A stretch of DNA of 64,000 bases from Litoreibacter roseus (GTDB taxonomy: Bacteria; Pseudomonadota; Alphaproteobacteria; Rhodobacterales; Rhodobacteraceae). Position 1 is the first letter of the stretch; each line of letters begins with the position of its first letter. Location: the NCBI RefSeq assembly GCF_009811795.1, contig NZ_BLJE01000007.1, positions 1-64,000 of the forward strand. The letters are read 5' to 3'. This document shows positions 35,084-44,592 of the stretch, piece by piece. Under the pieces are notes generated by a model, which was not told the origin of the DNA, did no database searches, and saw nothing but the letters and a program-made list of their open reading frames with translations. A program made the translations under genes and the position numbers.

Positions 35084-36673
35084 TCAACTATCAGGGTTGA
35101 ACAAACGCGGTTGATCCCAAGCATATTTCTCCTGGTCGTGCTCGAGCGTGAGATAAAACATAATCCCCTTGCCCGTGGCCTTGTATAGAAAACCGAAATT
35201 ACGCTCGTAGATATTCGCGGGAGCGTTCTCTCCTAGACCAAACCTGTCTACACGTACTCGATAACCGGGAATATCGGTGACATCTTCTGAGACCCAATGA
35301 ACTATCTTTTGTTGGAATCTCCCGACTGGGTGATAAACAATCGGTGATGCAATTAGCTGATTTACGTGCCGTTCTGCACCTTGTCGCCTTTCGATACGCC
35401 CGGCACCTGCCGAGTGCACATCTCCGGATACAATGTGTATGTACTTGGGATCATGACGGTCGCCAAAACTGAAAAGTAGGTCAATCAGGCGCTTTTGCTC
35501 ATCCGCGTGCAAATGATGATCCCAATGATCCAGTGCATCGTCGTCAAGGCTCTTTCTAAAATCACCTTTGAACAGCCAACCCAATCGCCCCAACAATCCT
35601 TCTGCACGTTTCTTATAGTTCAGATGAGCAACGGGAACGGGGATCCCAAAGATGAATGTTCTCTGTTTGGCGAGTTCGCCCTTGGCCTGGTCGAACACTG
35701 ACCCATCCCTGACGCTTTCCAGCTCTTGATATTGGAGGTCTGACATAATTTGATCGCGAGTGCGCAGAGATCGGTTGTCTAGGATCAGCATCTCGAAGTT
35801 GCGGAACGGCACCCGCTGAGAATAGTGATCATTTGAGATTAAAGCCGAGTTTAACCGGGTTCGGATCTGCAATAGTTCGAAGTATCTCTTTGCAACATCA
35901 TAGATCACTTGGAAAACTTCGCAGTTCTGAAGTTCTGTGGGATACGACCCCCAGCCGTCAAAAATGTCATGGTCGTCCCACATCATGACAGACGGCACAG
36001 ATGCGAGCACTTTTGCGATCGAAGGTCGGGTCCAGCATCCGATGTAGAGATCTTCGTAGAACGCCTCTAGCTGGGCAATGAAGGCCTCTTTTTCAGCAGG
36101 GTCGATCCTGTGCGCAGACATTTTCTTACCGCTATTTCGTCCGTTGAGGCCGTATTTTTTGAAGTAGGGCACCCGATCCCAGATGGGGTCTGCATATACT
36201 TGATCTCCACACAGGAGCAGACAGTGAAAAGCATATGATAGCTCCTCTTGGTTATGTGCTGCGATCAATTTATCCCACATAACGAATTCGGCGGCGTCCA
36301 TCTCAGGTGCCAGCAGCTTGTCATTGCCATTACATGAAGCAAAGCCAACCTTTGGTACGACTTCCTTACCAGGGACGACAAAACTCCAACTGGTTTCGCC
36401 GGACGCGTTTTCTAGAGGTGCCCCAGAAAGCTCGATCGTGTAGTCAACGGCCTCTGTCTCGACGGACGGATCAACCTCAAATTCGAAGCGGTAAAGGGTG
36501 TGACCGAATGTACTGGCATAGGTTGCCGGCGGATTGCTGGTTCTCTTGCCTCGCGCAGAAACGACCAGTTTTAGAAGGTCGCCGCTTGCCGTCTCAAGCT
36601 TCTTGGGGAGTAGCAAGATAAGGGAATATCTGTAGTCCCGCTCTATGCCCAAAATTGGTCCGAGTGAAATCAT
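35084..36673 (-). CDS. PhoD-like metallophosphoesterase, cytoplasmic
   Basis: 529-aa member of the PhoD-like phosphatase/phosphodiesterase family. Metal-binding motifs are visible: LLLCGDQVYAD (about 155-165), MMWDDHDIFDGWG (about 228-240) and IVSGDVHSAG (about 425-434). An N-terminal beta domain occupies residues 1-115. There is no signal peptide or Tat motif, unlike secreted PhoD enzymes, so it would act inside the cell on an unknown phosphoester. It is the only leftward gene in this part of the island. Confidence 0.88.
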   Translation of the reverse strand: MISLGPILGIERDYRYSLILLLPKKLETASGDLLKLVVSARGKRTSNPPATYASTFGHTLYRFEFEVDPSVETEAVDYTIELSGAPLENASGETSWSFVVPGKEVVPKVGFASCNGNDKLLAPEMDAAEFVMWDKLIAAHNQEELSYAFHCLLLCGDQVYADPIWDRVPYFKKYGLNGRNSGKKMSAHRIDPAEKEAFIAQLEAFYEDLYIGCWTRPSIAKVLASVPSVMMWDDHDIFDGWGSYPTELQNCEVFQVIYDVAKRYFELLQIRTRLNSALISNDHYSQRVPFRNFEMLILDNRSLRTRDQIMSDLQYQELESVRDGSVFDQAKGELAKQRTFIFGIPVPVAHLNYKKRAEGLLGRLGWLFKGDFRKSLDDDALDHWDHHLHADEQKRLIDLLFSFGDRHDPKYIHIVSGDVHSAGAGRIERRQGAERHVNQLIASPIVYHPVGRFQQKIVHWVSEDVTDIPGYRVRVDRFGLGENAPANIYERNFGFLYKATGKGIMFYLTLEHDQEKYAWDQPRLFNPDS

Positions 36674-36854
36674 GCGTCTTCCTTAAAACTGAAGTGTTGC
36701 TAATTGAGAAGCCTGCCGCACGGTGGTCTCAGGAAATCTCCATCACTTGGGTCGTATGTACACTGATCTAAGAGTTTGAGCCCATGTCACGTTTCAACTA
36801 GTGTGGAGCAGCCAAGCGTTTGAGCTGGGTTACTTTGCCGGAAAGCAGAATGCT

Positions 36855-38108
36855 ATGTTTTTCACATCTATAAGACTCTCGAATATCCGTTGCTTCAAGG
36901 ATGTTTTTGTCGATTTCGACTTGCCTGGCGGGAACAATCGAAAGTGGACGATATTCACAGGTGAGAACGGTACGGGTAAGTCGACCATTCTTAAGTCCAT
37001 TGGACTGGTCATGGCGGGATCAGATGCTTTGCCCGAGTTGATTGGCAATCCCGATGATTGGATTGCGATGGGAGCCGAGCAAGGTGAGATCGTCGCTGAG
37101 ATTGAGACGGCATCTGGACAAAAACGCAAGATTAGCCTGTTGATCAAGCGTGGTGAAGGGCTGTCCAAACTTATCAAACGTTCTTCAGAGACACTGTCGC
37201 TATTGAATGATGCGTTGGAACATACGAACCGTAGTTACCTCACAATCGGTTTTGGTGCATCGCGCCGTCTGTCTGAGCCAGGATTGTCGGACAGGGGGCA
37301 TTCTTCCAGCCGCAACCACCCACGTGCCCGGAGTATGCTTTCGCTCTTTGATCCGTCGGCGACGCTCAATCCACTAGAGAGCTGGGCGATGCAGCTTGAT
37401 TATTCAACAAATGGTGATGGTCTCGATGTCATCCGCGCCGTGCTTTCTGATTTTTTGCCGGAAATGAAGTTTTCCCACATCGATAAGCGAAAGGAGGCGC
37501 TCATCTTTGAGACCGAAGATGGCAAAGTTCCGCTTAGGTCGCTGAGCGATGGCTATCAAAGCGTCGCGGCGTGGGTCGGAGATCTACTTTTTCAGATCAC
37601 AAACACATTTGGCGACTACAAGGATCCACTGAGTGCTCGTGGTCTCCTCATCATTGATGAAGTTGACTTGCATTTGCATCCCAAATGGCAACGCAGACTT
37701 CTGGATTTTCTAGAAGATAGACTTCCAAAAATGCAGCTGGTTGTCACAACCCACTCTGTCGTGACGGCGCAACAGGCCCCGTTAGGTGCTCTCCACTATT
37801 GTGTCCGTCGCGACGGCGATCCAATGGTCGAACTGTTTGATATTGATCCAGGAAATCTGTTGCTTAATCAACTCATCGCGACTGAAGCTTTTGGTCAGAT
37901 GAGTGACGAGTCGGTACAAGTAGAGGTTGCAAAAAACGAGTACCGAGAAATTCAGCGCAAGGAAAACAAGACGGACGCTGACGAGGCACGCTTAAGGGCA
38001 TTGTCAGAAGTTTTGGGATCCCGCCCATTGGATGAAGATGCCGCCGTTTCACTAAACGAAGAGCAACAGATTCTAATGAAAAAGATTTTGGCCTCTCAAC
38101 GCGAATAG
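36855..38108 (+). CDS. AAA ATPase (PtuA-like) of a Septu-like pair
   Basis: 417-aa RecF/SMC-type ATPase. It opens with the family-typical IRLSNIRCFKDV, then Walker A GENGTGKST (about residue 36), an ABC-like signature region LRSLSDGYQS, Walker B LLIIDEVDLHLHPKWQ and the switch His in VVTTHSV. The HNH nuclease gene begins 5 bases after its stop. ATPase + HNH is the architecture of Septu (PtuA-PtuB) defence. The ATPase is shorter than typical PtuA, so 'Septu-like' is used. The ATG at 36855 gives the standard N-terminus; 36801 is an in-frame alternative. Confidence 0.82.
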   Translation: MFFTSIRLSNIRCFKDVFVDFDLPGGNNRKWTIFTGENGTGKSTILKSIGLVMAGSDALPELIGNPDDWIAMGAEQGEIVAEIETASGQKRKISLLIKRGEGLSKLIKRSSETLSLLNDALEHTNRSYLTIGFGASRRLSEPGLSDRGHSSSRNHPRARSMLSLFDPSATLNPLESWAMQLDYSTNGDGLDVIRAVLSDFLPEMKFSHIDKRKEALIFETEDGKVPLRSLSDGYQSVAAWVGDLLFQITNTFGDYKDPLSARGLLIIDEVDLHLHPKWQRRLLDFLEDRLPKMQLVVTTHSVVTAQQAPLGALHYCVRRDGDPMVELFDIDPGNLLLNQLIATEAFGQMSDESVQVEVAKNEYREIQRKENKTDADEARLRALSEVLGSRPLDEDAAVSLNEEQQILMKKILASQRE

Positions 38109-38113
38109 AATGC

Positions 38114-38941
38114 ATGATTAAGCTCGAGCGAGTAAGGACTAAGACTGCAATCCCGTCGGCTTTCCGTGGCCGGACGCCTCGCAATCGTTTGGTTGCAATG
38201 CTGAAGCACGCCCGCAGCCAACTTAAGGCGGGGAAGCCAATCAGGCATGATATCGAGTCAAAGTGGTCGAACACCAAGGATCAACTCTTGATCGAAACTC
38301 ACAACAAGTGCGCCTATTGTGAGTCCGACATAACGACCGTGTCCTATGGCGATGTCGAGCACTATAGGCCAAAGTCAATTTATTGGTGGCTGGCTTACGT
38401 CTATGACAACTACTTGGCGTCTTGTGCAATTTGTAATCAGCGATTCAAAGGGGCAAAGTTTGAGTTTCTGGGTCCGGCTATCCCCCCACCGACAGTCCTA
38501 GCTACTTCGACTGACGAAGAGTTGGAAGAGCTGGCGGCAGTCCTCATTCCTGATCCGCTTGATGAAGATGCTGTTGTAGTTTTTGAAGAATTGCATCGCG
38601 CTGAGAGCCCTTTGATACCAAACCCGTATATTGATGATCCTGAGCCAATTTTTGCTTGGGAGGTTTTTGAAGGTGCGCGCGAAGTCGAGGTCATTCCTAA
38701 CAATGCATTTCCGAACTCAGATAGGATCGTCGACGCGTGTGAGCGGATCTACGGGATTAACAGGCCCCAGTTGAAACGGAGGCGGTATAAAAGGTTCGAA
38801 TTTTACAACTTATTCCGCAATGCGCTCAACGATCTTCCAGCGGGGGCTCCGTCACGCTCTGATGTTGAGGAGATGTTGGTGAGTCTCCGAAAAGCAGACA
38901 GTGAGTATGCAGCGATGATTAGGTTTCTGGATGCTGCGTGA
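38114..38941 (+). CDS. HNH nuclease (PtuB/TIGR02646-like)
   Basis: 275-aa HNH endonuclease. A zinc-type CAYCES motif (about residues 56-61), the core VEHYRPKS, then YLASCAICNQRFKGAKF form the ββα-metal fold seen in PtuB and TIGR02646 proteins. The His of EHYRPK is the likely catalytic base and CxxC pairs bind structural zinc. It is coupled to the AAA ATPase gene 5 bases upstream. The likely role is DNA cleavage when the ATPase senses infection. Confidence 0.82.
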   Translation: MIKLERVRTKTAIPSAFRGRTPRNRLVAMLKHARSQLKAGKPIRHDIESKWSNTKDQLLIETHNKCAYCESDITTVSYGDVEHYRPKSIYWWLAYVYDNYLASCAICNQRFKGAKFEFLGPAIPPPTVLATSTDEELEELAAVLIPDPLDEDAVVVFEELHRAESPLIPNPYIDDPEPIFAWEVFEGAREVEVIPNNAFPNSDRIVDACERIYGINRPQLKRRRYKRFEFYNLFRNALNDLPAGAPSRSDVEEMLVSLRKADSEYAAMIRFLDAA

Positions 38942-38980
38942 TTGCACAGCATACCGCTAGTCTTGTTGCAGAACACCCTG

Positions 38981-39427
38981 CTACCTCACACTGTCGAACG
39001 GTAGTGCAGTTTGCGCCACATCCTGTGGGTCAGCCTCAAGAAGTGCGTTCTGGATCCTCTCCCAGATTGGGTCGAGCCGCACAAGGACACAGGTTGCTTC
39101 TTTGATCTGGTCGGCATCACGTATGAAAGTGATTCTGGATGGGGTAACCAGGAGCGACAGGTTCTGTCGACGTTCCGCTGTGTATCGTTCGATGGTATCA
39201 AAGAGCGTCTCGGCCTCGGCAGAAAACCTGGATATTGGTATGCCTAGGCCAGAGACCGCCGAGGCAATGGCACAGATGCAAACAAGTTGAGAAGGAGTGT
39301 ACTGAAGTGACCGTCCATCGACCTTCGCGATAGGAGGAAGCTGTTTTTTCCAATGCCTTAAGGTGTCTGCCGTAATGTCGGCAAGGTCTAGCACCTGTCT
39401 GGTTTGATATCGCATAGGCAAGCTCAC
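38981..39427 (-). CDS. MerR-like DNA-binding protein
   Basis: 148-aa protein whose N-terminus (RQVLDLADITADTLRHWKKQLPP) resembles a MerR/phage-type winged helix that selects DNA through a Trp-containing second helix. The C-terminal half is not recognised. GTG at 39427 or ATG at 39415 could start it; neither has a clear ribosome site. It diverges from the 138-aa gene at 39548, 120 bases away, so it could regulate the rightward run of defence-like genes. Confidence 0.65.
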   Translation of the reverse strand: MSLPMRYQTRQVLDLADITADTLRHWKKQLPPIAKVDGRSLQYTPSQLVCICAIASAVSGLGIPISRFSAEAETLFDTIERYTAERRQNLSLLVTPSRITFIRDADQIKEATCVLVRLDPIWERIQNALLEADPQDVAQTALPFDSVR

Positions 39428-39547
39428 TTGGCAGAGTCGTTAATGATGCCATTTATAAATGGACTTGAGGCCAGATGTAAGTGTTGTTAGGGTGAGATGC
39501 ACCACCCGCAACATTTTGGGGTGAGAGCTTGATTGGAAGGGAGCCAA

Positions 39548-39964
39548 ATGTCTGGTCGGTACACCAAAGCAGAACTTCTGACCGCATTGTGGAAACTTAG
39601 TACAGACGATGAACGCATTCCAACCTCTCACGGGATTTTGGATAGAGCGTTGAGGGATTGCCAAGATACGCTTCCCGATGCGCTGAAAAACGGTCTGTCT
39701 TTTGGTGTAACAGGTGTTGGCCTAAGATGTTTTGAATTGCCAGATATTCTTCTGGCTGCACAAGAAGCAATGCTTACTTCTGAGCCTAATCCGACCTATT
39801 TGTCGTCTATTGTGACGTTGGACGAAGGACGTGCCAGACAAATCGCTGTTGCGAATGGTCTATCAAGCGCGCAAGCGAAGGATATTGGCAGGCAGTTGCT
39901 TGAGAGGGTTCATCAGGTCAAGGACCAACTAAACGATGAGCTCACGGAGCGCTCCGTCGCCTGA
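39548..39964 (+). CDS. Hypothetical 138-aa partner of the HD-nuclease gene
   Basis: 138-aa soluble protein, not recognised. Its first 65 residues (YTKAELLTALWKLS...) look like a helical DNA- or protein-binding unit; the C-terminal part is a long helix. A strong GGAAGGGAG ribosome site lies 5 bases upstream of the ATG. Its 3' end overlaps the first possible start of the HD-nuclease gene by 29 bases, suggesting coupled expression, so it may be a regulator or specificity subunit. Confidence 0.6.
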   Translation: MSGRYTKAELLTALWKLSTDDERIPTSHGILDRALRDCQDTLPDALKNGLSFGVTGVGLRCFELPDILLAAQEAMLTSEPNPTYLSSIVTLDEGRARQIAVANGLSSAQAKDIGRQLLERVHQVKDQLNDELTERSVA

Positions 39965-42437
39965 AGTTCCAATGGCTGCAAGTGTTCGATCGACGCTAAG
40001 AGGTGTCGCTAAGTCGCTTACGCGAGAAATAGATTCTGTTTGCCAACCTTGGTTGGAGGGGCTTCACGAGAAGCTATCATCAGAGCATTCCACAGATTTT
40101 CAACCCAAACAGGTAAACGACCCCATTTGGGGCACGATTGAGTTGCTTCCCTGGGAAGTAGCACTTCTCGACACGCCGTTCATCCAACGACTACGTGGCG
40201 TAAGGCAGCTTGGATTGGCTCAGTTGGTTTTCCCGGGTGCCAATCACGGCCGCCTCGAGCACAGCATTGGTGTGATTGGTGCCCTGGAAGAGGCGACACG
40301 AGCTCTTGGTCGCCAAGTTGAGCGGTGGAATATCAAGAACCCCAATACAACGATTGGAAAAATTGATACCGCAGATCGCTATGCTGTTCGCTTGGCCGGG
40401 TTGTTTCACGATGTTGGTCATGGGCCATTCAGTCACGCACTTGAACCAGTTCTCGAAGTCTCGTCTCCTCTTGAAGGCACGAAAAGGGAAGAGGGAGGAT
40501 GGCGATCTGAACTTCCCATCGTTCGCAAAGCCCTTTCTGAACTCTACTCGCTCAACAAGATTCCTTCCAGTTCTGTCGCGATTGCGGTGATGATGGTGTT
40601 GTCTGAACCGATACATAAGCTGCTTGAAAGTGGTCTAATGTCGGAGATTCAACTTAGTGCCAGCAAGTTAGAAGAGCGCATCGTCGCAGCTATTGTCGGA
40701 GCAGTTGAGGGCCCCGGCGCGAGCTACCTCTCCGCACTTGTTAGTAGCCAGTTGGATGCAGATCGCATGGACTACTTGGCTCGCGATGCGCACCATGCCG
40801 GATTAGAAATCGGGTTTGACACTCAAAGGTTGCTCGCCAAACTCGAAATCCTGCGTGTTCGCGAAGAGAATTTGCATCCAACGGAGCGAGAGCTCCGAGA
40901 CAGAGCAATTAAGAGCGACGAAGGAACGTTCTTGCAGTTGGGCATCGCAGCCTCCGGGTTTGGTTCATTCGAGCAGATGCTGATCGGCCGCACTTTTCTT
41001 TACGATCGCCTCTATCATCACCACAAGGTTCGAGCTGCTGAAGCGATGGCTCAACGCTTAATGTTAGTTGCGGAACGGGACCGTGGGAAACGGTTCACAT
41101 TTAAAGAGATTTTTCTTGGTGTTGGTGATGAAACAATGCTGCGAATTTTTTCGCGAGAAGTTCAACATGCCGAACTTGAGACAAAGAGTGAGGCTGCTGC
41201 AAGCTTAGCTGCTCGAATTCTGGAGCGAGATCTCTTGCATCGTGCATATGCTTTTCGGGGACGATTTATTGCCACCCCGAACGGTTATGACGCGAAAGAG
41301 ATGACAGCTACCCAAAACGAAAGCTGGCTTCGAGTCGTCAAGACGCTCGAGACTTTGGAAAGCCGATACGCTCTTGGAAACGAGATTTACGACCTCGCCA
41401 GCAATTTTTGTGAAGTACTGTCAGCGGCGAGTCCACATGACCGAGAGCTAAGTAGAATTAAAGCGGCTCTTGCTGAAGTCGGACCTGAACACGTGATAGT
41501 CGACCTTCCTGAGAGTAAGACAGAAGGGATACGTCTACTTGCGCGATATCCAAACGGTGCCTTGCGTGTCCCAGAATTCTCCTTCAACCCGCAAAAGTGG
41601 GCCGAAGCATACGATCTACAAAAGCGTACCGGTTACGTGTTCTGCCCGAAGAGTGTGGCGCCAATCATTGGAATGGCAGCAAAGACGGTATTCTTGAAGA
41701 AGTTTGGCGTAGTGATGGCACAGGAAGCCGACGGATACATTAAGGCTGATCCTGCTCCCGACGATTGGACGGCTCCAGTCATTGGTGCAGGGATTATCGA
41801 CCAGAGGGCTGCGGACCTCCTCAAAGCAAAACGTCACTCGCTCATGCCTGTACGCGAGGAGGATCTAGGGGTACCTGACGATTGGCTCAAGACCGATCCA
41901 GACCTGGCGACCAAACTTTCTTTGCAAATACAAGATTGTTTGCATGGCGGTTTAACTTCTGAAGATATGGAAGCCTTCAGAAAAGTCATGAGCGGTTTGT
42001 TCTCTTTTGCTGATGAGTGGTTCATGGGTGACTACGTAACCAGTGATCTCGCTAGTGAGCGGGAATTGCAAACTCGAATGGCACGGTCTTTACGATCTTC
42101 AAAAATAAGTCTGGATGAAGGGACTGAGGTCAGCGGTGGCGAGCTTGACCTTTTTGCAGAGGATGCGATCCTCATAGAAAACAAGTTCTCATCAAAGCCG
42201 AAAAAAACGATTGGCGATGCAGCAGGCGTACAAGGCAGGCGGTATGCAATCTCGCTCAGCTCGCAGGTTGTCGTCGTCGTGGCCGGTTCCAAGGCAGCTG
42301 CCGGTGCATTTCCCGACAAGGCGAATTGTGTCAGTGTTTGCCGTGTTGCTGGCAATGATTTGAACCGAGTAGAAATCCGATTTGATCTGCCGTTTGGCGC
42401 TGTCCCACCGTCTGGCGAAAAAGCACCCAAGCGTTGA
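39936..42437 (+). CDS. HD phosphohydrolase fused to PD-(D/E)XK nuclease
   Basis: 833 aa (or 821 from ATG 39972). The N-terminal half is an HD domain of the SAMHD1/dNTPase-like superfamily: RLEHS with His109, FHDVGHGPFSH with His158/Asp159, and a distal LDADRMDYLARDAHHAG near residue 280 supplying the last metal Asp. The C-terminus adds a restriction-endonuclease-like core with Asp738 (GGELDLF), Glu748-Asn-Lys750 and Gln766. Related HD dNTP hydrolases starve phage of nucleotides; adding a nuclease to the same chain is unusual. It overlaps the 138-aa gene and is followed by the GHKL-Shedu gene. Confidence 0.85.
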   Translation: MSSRSAPSPEVPMAASVRSTLRGVAKSLTREIDSVCQPWLEGLHEKLSSEHSTDFQPKQVNDPIWGTIELLPWEVALLDTPFIQRLRGVRQLGLAQLVFPGANHGRLEHSIGVIGALEEATRALGRQVERWNIKNPNTTIGKIDTADRYAVRLAGLFHDVGHGPFSHALEPVLEVSSPLEGTKREEGGWRSELPIVRKALSELYSLNKIPSSSVAIAVMMVLSEPIHKLLESGLMSEIQLSASKLEERIVAAIVGAVEGPGASYLSALVSSQLDADRMDYLARDAHHAGLEIGFDTQRLLAKLEILRVREENLHPTERELRDRAIKSDEGTFLQLGIAASGFGSFEQMLIGRTFLYDRLYHHHKVRAAEAMAQRLMLVAERDRGKRFTFKEIFLGVGDETMLRIFSREVQHAELETKSEAAASLAARILERDLLHRAYAFRGRFIATPNGYDAKEMTATQNESWLRVVKTLETLESRYALGNEIYDLASNFCEVLSAASPHDRELSRIKAALAEVGPEHVIVDLPESKTEGIRLLARYPNGALRVPEFSFNPQKWAEAYDLQKRTGYVFCPKSVAPIIGMAAKTVFLKKFGVVMAQEADGYIKADPAPDDWTAPVIGAGIIDQRAADLLKAKRHSLMPVREEDLGVPDDWLKTDPDLATKLSLQIQDCLHGGLTSEDMEAFRKVMSGLFSFADEWFMGDYVTSDLASERELQTRMARSLRSSKISLDEGTEVSGGELDLFAEDAILIENKFSSKPKKTIGDAAGVQGRRYAISLSSQVVVVVAGSKAAAGAFPDKANCVSVCRVAGNDLNRVEIRFDLPFGAVPPSGEKAPKR

Positions 42438-42454
42438 GCCTGTTGCATGTTTAT

Positions 42455-42470
42455 GACATCTCAAGATGTC
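42455..42470. repeat. Palindrome between HD-nuclease and GHKL-Shedu genes
   Basis: GACATCT-CA-AGATGTC, 7-bp perfect arms, 18 bases after the HD-nuclease stop and 38 before the next ATG. There is no T-run, so it is more likely an operator or processing site than a terminator. Confidence 0.45.
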
Positions 42471-42508
42471 GCTGAGAGCCCTAGTTTCTCCAGTTGGAGT
42501 AAATCAGA

Positions 42509-44464
42509 ATGACTAGAACCATTGAAGTCGTCGCCCAAAAGGATTTCTGGCAACGCTTAGCCGCCGGAAGCCCACTAAGGGCGCTGTCAGAGTTGGTTTC
42601 GAACTCTTTTGATGCAGACGCCAGCACAGTTAGAATTTCTCTGTCTATGAACCAGCTGGGGCTTGTCACCAAAGTTGTGGTTAAAGACGATGGCGAAGGT
42701 ATCTCGTATTCCGCTACTGAGCACCTTTTTTCGCAACTAGGCAATTCTTGGAAGATGAGCGCTGTGCGTTCGCGGTCCAAGAAGCGGTTGCTCCAAGGCA
42801 AAAACGGTGAAGGGCGATTTAGGGCTCTGTCACTTGGTGAGATCGTGACGTGGTCAACAGTTTATGAAGAAGATGGCAGGCGGCTGCAGTATCAGATTTC
42901 GACACAAGAAAAATCAATTGGCACGTTTGAAATCAGCGACATCTCAGAAGCGAAAGCGAAAGCCACTGGAACAACGGTTACCATCGAAAATATCTTTGAA
43001 AAAACAGCATCATATTTTTCAAAAGATCGACAAGAAGATTTACTACACTCTTTTGCTCCCTATTTGAATAAATATCGCGATGCTGATCTATATTTTGACG
43101 GGAAGAGGATTGATGTTGGTGGATTAGTTGCAAGTGCGAAGGAAACGAAAATTGGCCCTCTGAAGCTGTCAGGAGGCATTAAAATTTCCGCTGTCTTGGA
43201 GATATTGGAGTGGAGCAGCGATCTTGGTAGAGCGTTCTATCTTTGTGATGAAACTGGCTTTACCATTTCTGAAAGACCACCTGAGATAAGAGCTCCAGGT
43301 TTCAGTTTCAGCGCCTACGTTAAAAGCTCGCACATATCCCAGCTACAAGCATCGTCACTTGCAGATATCGATATGGAAGAGGGGTTAATCCGTCTCGTAA
43401 AGGAGGCGCGAGAAATACTGTCTAGACACTTCAGAGATCGTGAGAAACAGAAGGCTGAATCTCTCATACAGAAGTGGCGGGACGAAAGAGTCTATCCTTT
43501 TGCTGATGCCGAAGACACGCCGGTGATCCGCCAGACCAAAAAAATCTTCAATATGTGTGCGGTCACAATTAACAAACATGCAAAAGACTTCGATGCTCAA
43601 GGCAAGGTGTCAAAGGCGTTGTCATTTCGGTTGTTACGAGAAGTCATTGAGGACCGCCCTGCTGACCTGACACGTATATTGTCTGACGTACTGAACTTGT
43701 CAAAAGATAAACGAAAGCAGTTCGCGTCATTGCTGAACAAGACAGCTTTGACGGACATTATTGATACTGTTGCGTTCGTAGATCACCGGCTCAATGCCGC
43801 TCGAGGTCTGAGATCGCTTGTTTGCTATACGTCAACACGCAAAACTGTGAAAGAACGTCAGCACATTCATCAGATCGTGGAGCGTAATCCATGGCTCTTC
43901 GGGGAGGAGTTTGCCCTAGGCCAGAGTGAGTCGTCCCTAACAAATTCGCTGAAGGAGCACCTTAGAAGACTAAAACGCCCAGTCGAGGTGCTTCATCCGG
44001 TACTGCTGCCTGGTGGGAAGAATGCACGAATAGACATCATGCTCTGCCAAACCAATAAGATCAGTGGGCGAACTGATGACCATCATCTGATCATTGAGCT
44101 GAAGCGGGCGAAGAAGAAACTCGATCTAGGTGATTTTTCGCAGCTTATGAAGTACGCCGATGCCATTATGAAAGATGTAAGGTACGAAAAAACTGGTGTG
44201 AAATGGTCGTTTTGGCTTGTCGGCGTTTCGCTGGCGCCAGAGCTCGAAAGCTTAGCTGAAGCGTCAGACCGCCCGCGAGGTTGTGCACATGTTTTCAAGG
44301 AAGGTGAAGGAAGCATTTGGGTAAAGACATGGGGTCAGGTCCTTCATGACTGTATATCACGCCATGAATTTGTTCGCGAAAAGCTCGACATAGCGATTTC
44401 TGACGAGGAAGCAGTGGCATACCTCAATGAAATTTATCCTGAGTTCGTGCCTCAAGCAGGTTAG
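42509..44464 (+). CDS. GHKL ATPase fused to Shedu-like nuclease
   Basis: 651-aa protein. GHKL ATPase motifs: N-box ELVSNSFDAD (28-37), G1 KDDGEGI (59-65) and G2 GKNGEGRFR (97-105). After a helical middle region the C-terminal ~200 residues resemble the Shedu (DUF4263) nuclease domain: ERNPWLFGEEF (about 458-468), Asp509 (ARIDIML), Glu530-Leu-Lys532 (IIELKRAK) and Gln545. Shedu nucleases act in anti-phage defence; here the sensing part is a Hsp90/MORC-type ATPase. It differs clearly from the other GHKL-nuclease at 31860. Same strand as its neighbours, 71 bases after the HD gene. Confidence 0.85.
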   Translation: MTRTIEVVAQKDFWQRLAAGSPLRALSELVSNSFDADASTVRISLSMNQLGLVTKVVVKDDGEGISYSATEHLFSQLGNSWKMSAVRSRSKKRLLQGKNGEGRFRALSLGEIVTWSTVYEEDGRRLQYQISTQEKSIGTFEISDISEAKAKATGTTVTIENIFEKTASYFSKDRQEDLLHSFAPYLNKYRDADLYFDGKRIDVGGLVASAKETKIGPLKLSGGIKISAVLEILEWSSDLGRAFYLCDETGFTISERPPEIRAPGFSFSAYVKSSHISQLQASSLADIDMEEGLIRLVKEAREILSRHFRDREKQKAESLIQKWRDERVYPFADAEDTPVIRQTKKIFNMCAVTINKHAKDFDAQGKVSKALSFRLLREVIEDRPADLTRILSDVLNLSKDKRKQFASLLNKTALTDIIDTVAFVDHRLNAARGLRSLVCYTSTRKTVKERQHIHQIVERNPWLFGEEFALGQSESSLTNSLKEHLRRLKRPVEVLHPVLLPGGKNARIDIMLCQTNKISGRTDDHHLIIELKRAKKKLDLGDFSQLMKYADAIMKDVRYEKTGVKWSFWLVGVSLAPELESLAEASDRPRGCAHVFKEGEGSIWVKTWGQVLHDCISRHEFVREKLDIAISDEEAVAYLNEIYPEFVPQAG

Positions 44465-44592
44465 CTTTCTTCGAATGATCCTCGTTCGATTTTCAGCTAT
44501 ATGTTTGAGTTGCGGATACGAAAAACACTGGACTAGGTTATTGGTAGCTGGTCCAGAGGGACCTTAAGTTTCCAATGGGAGATACGAGAGAT

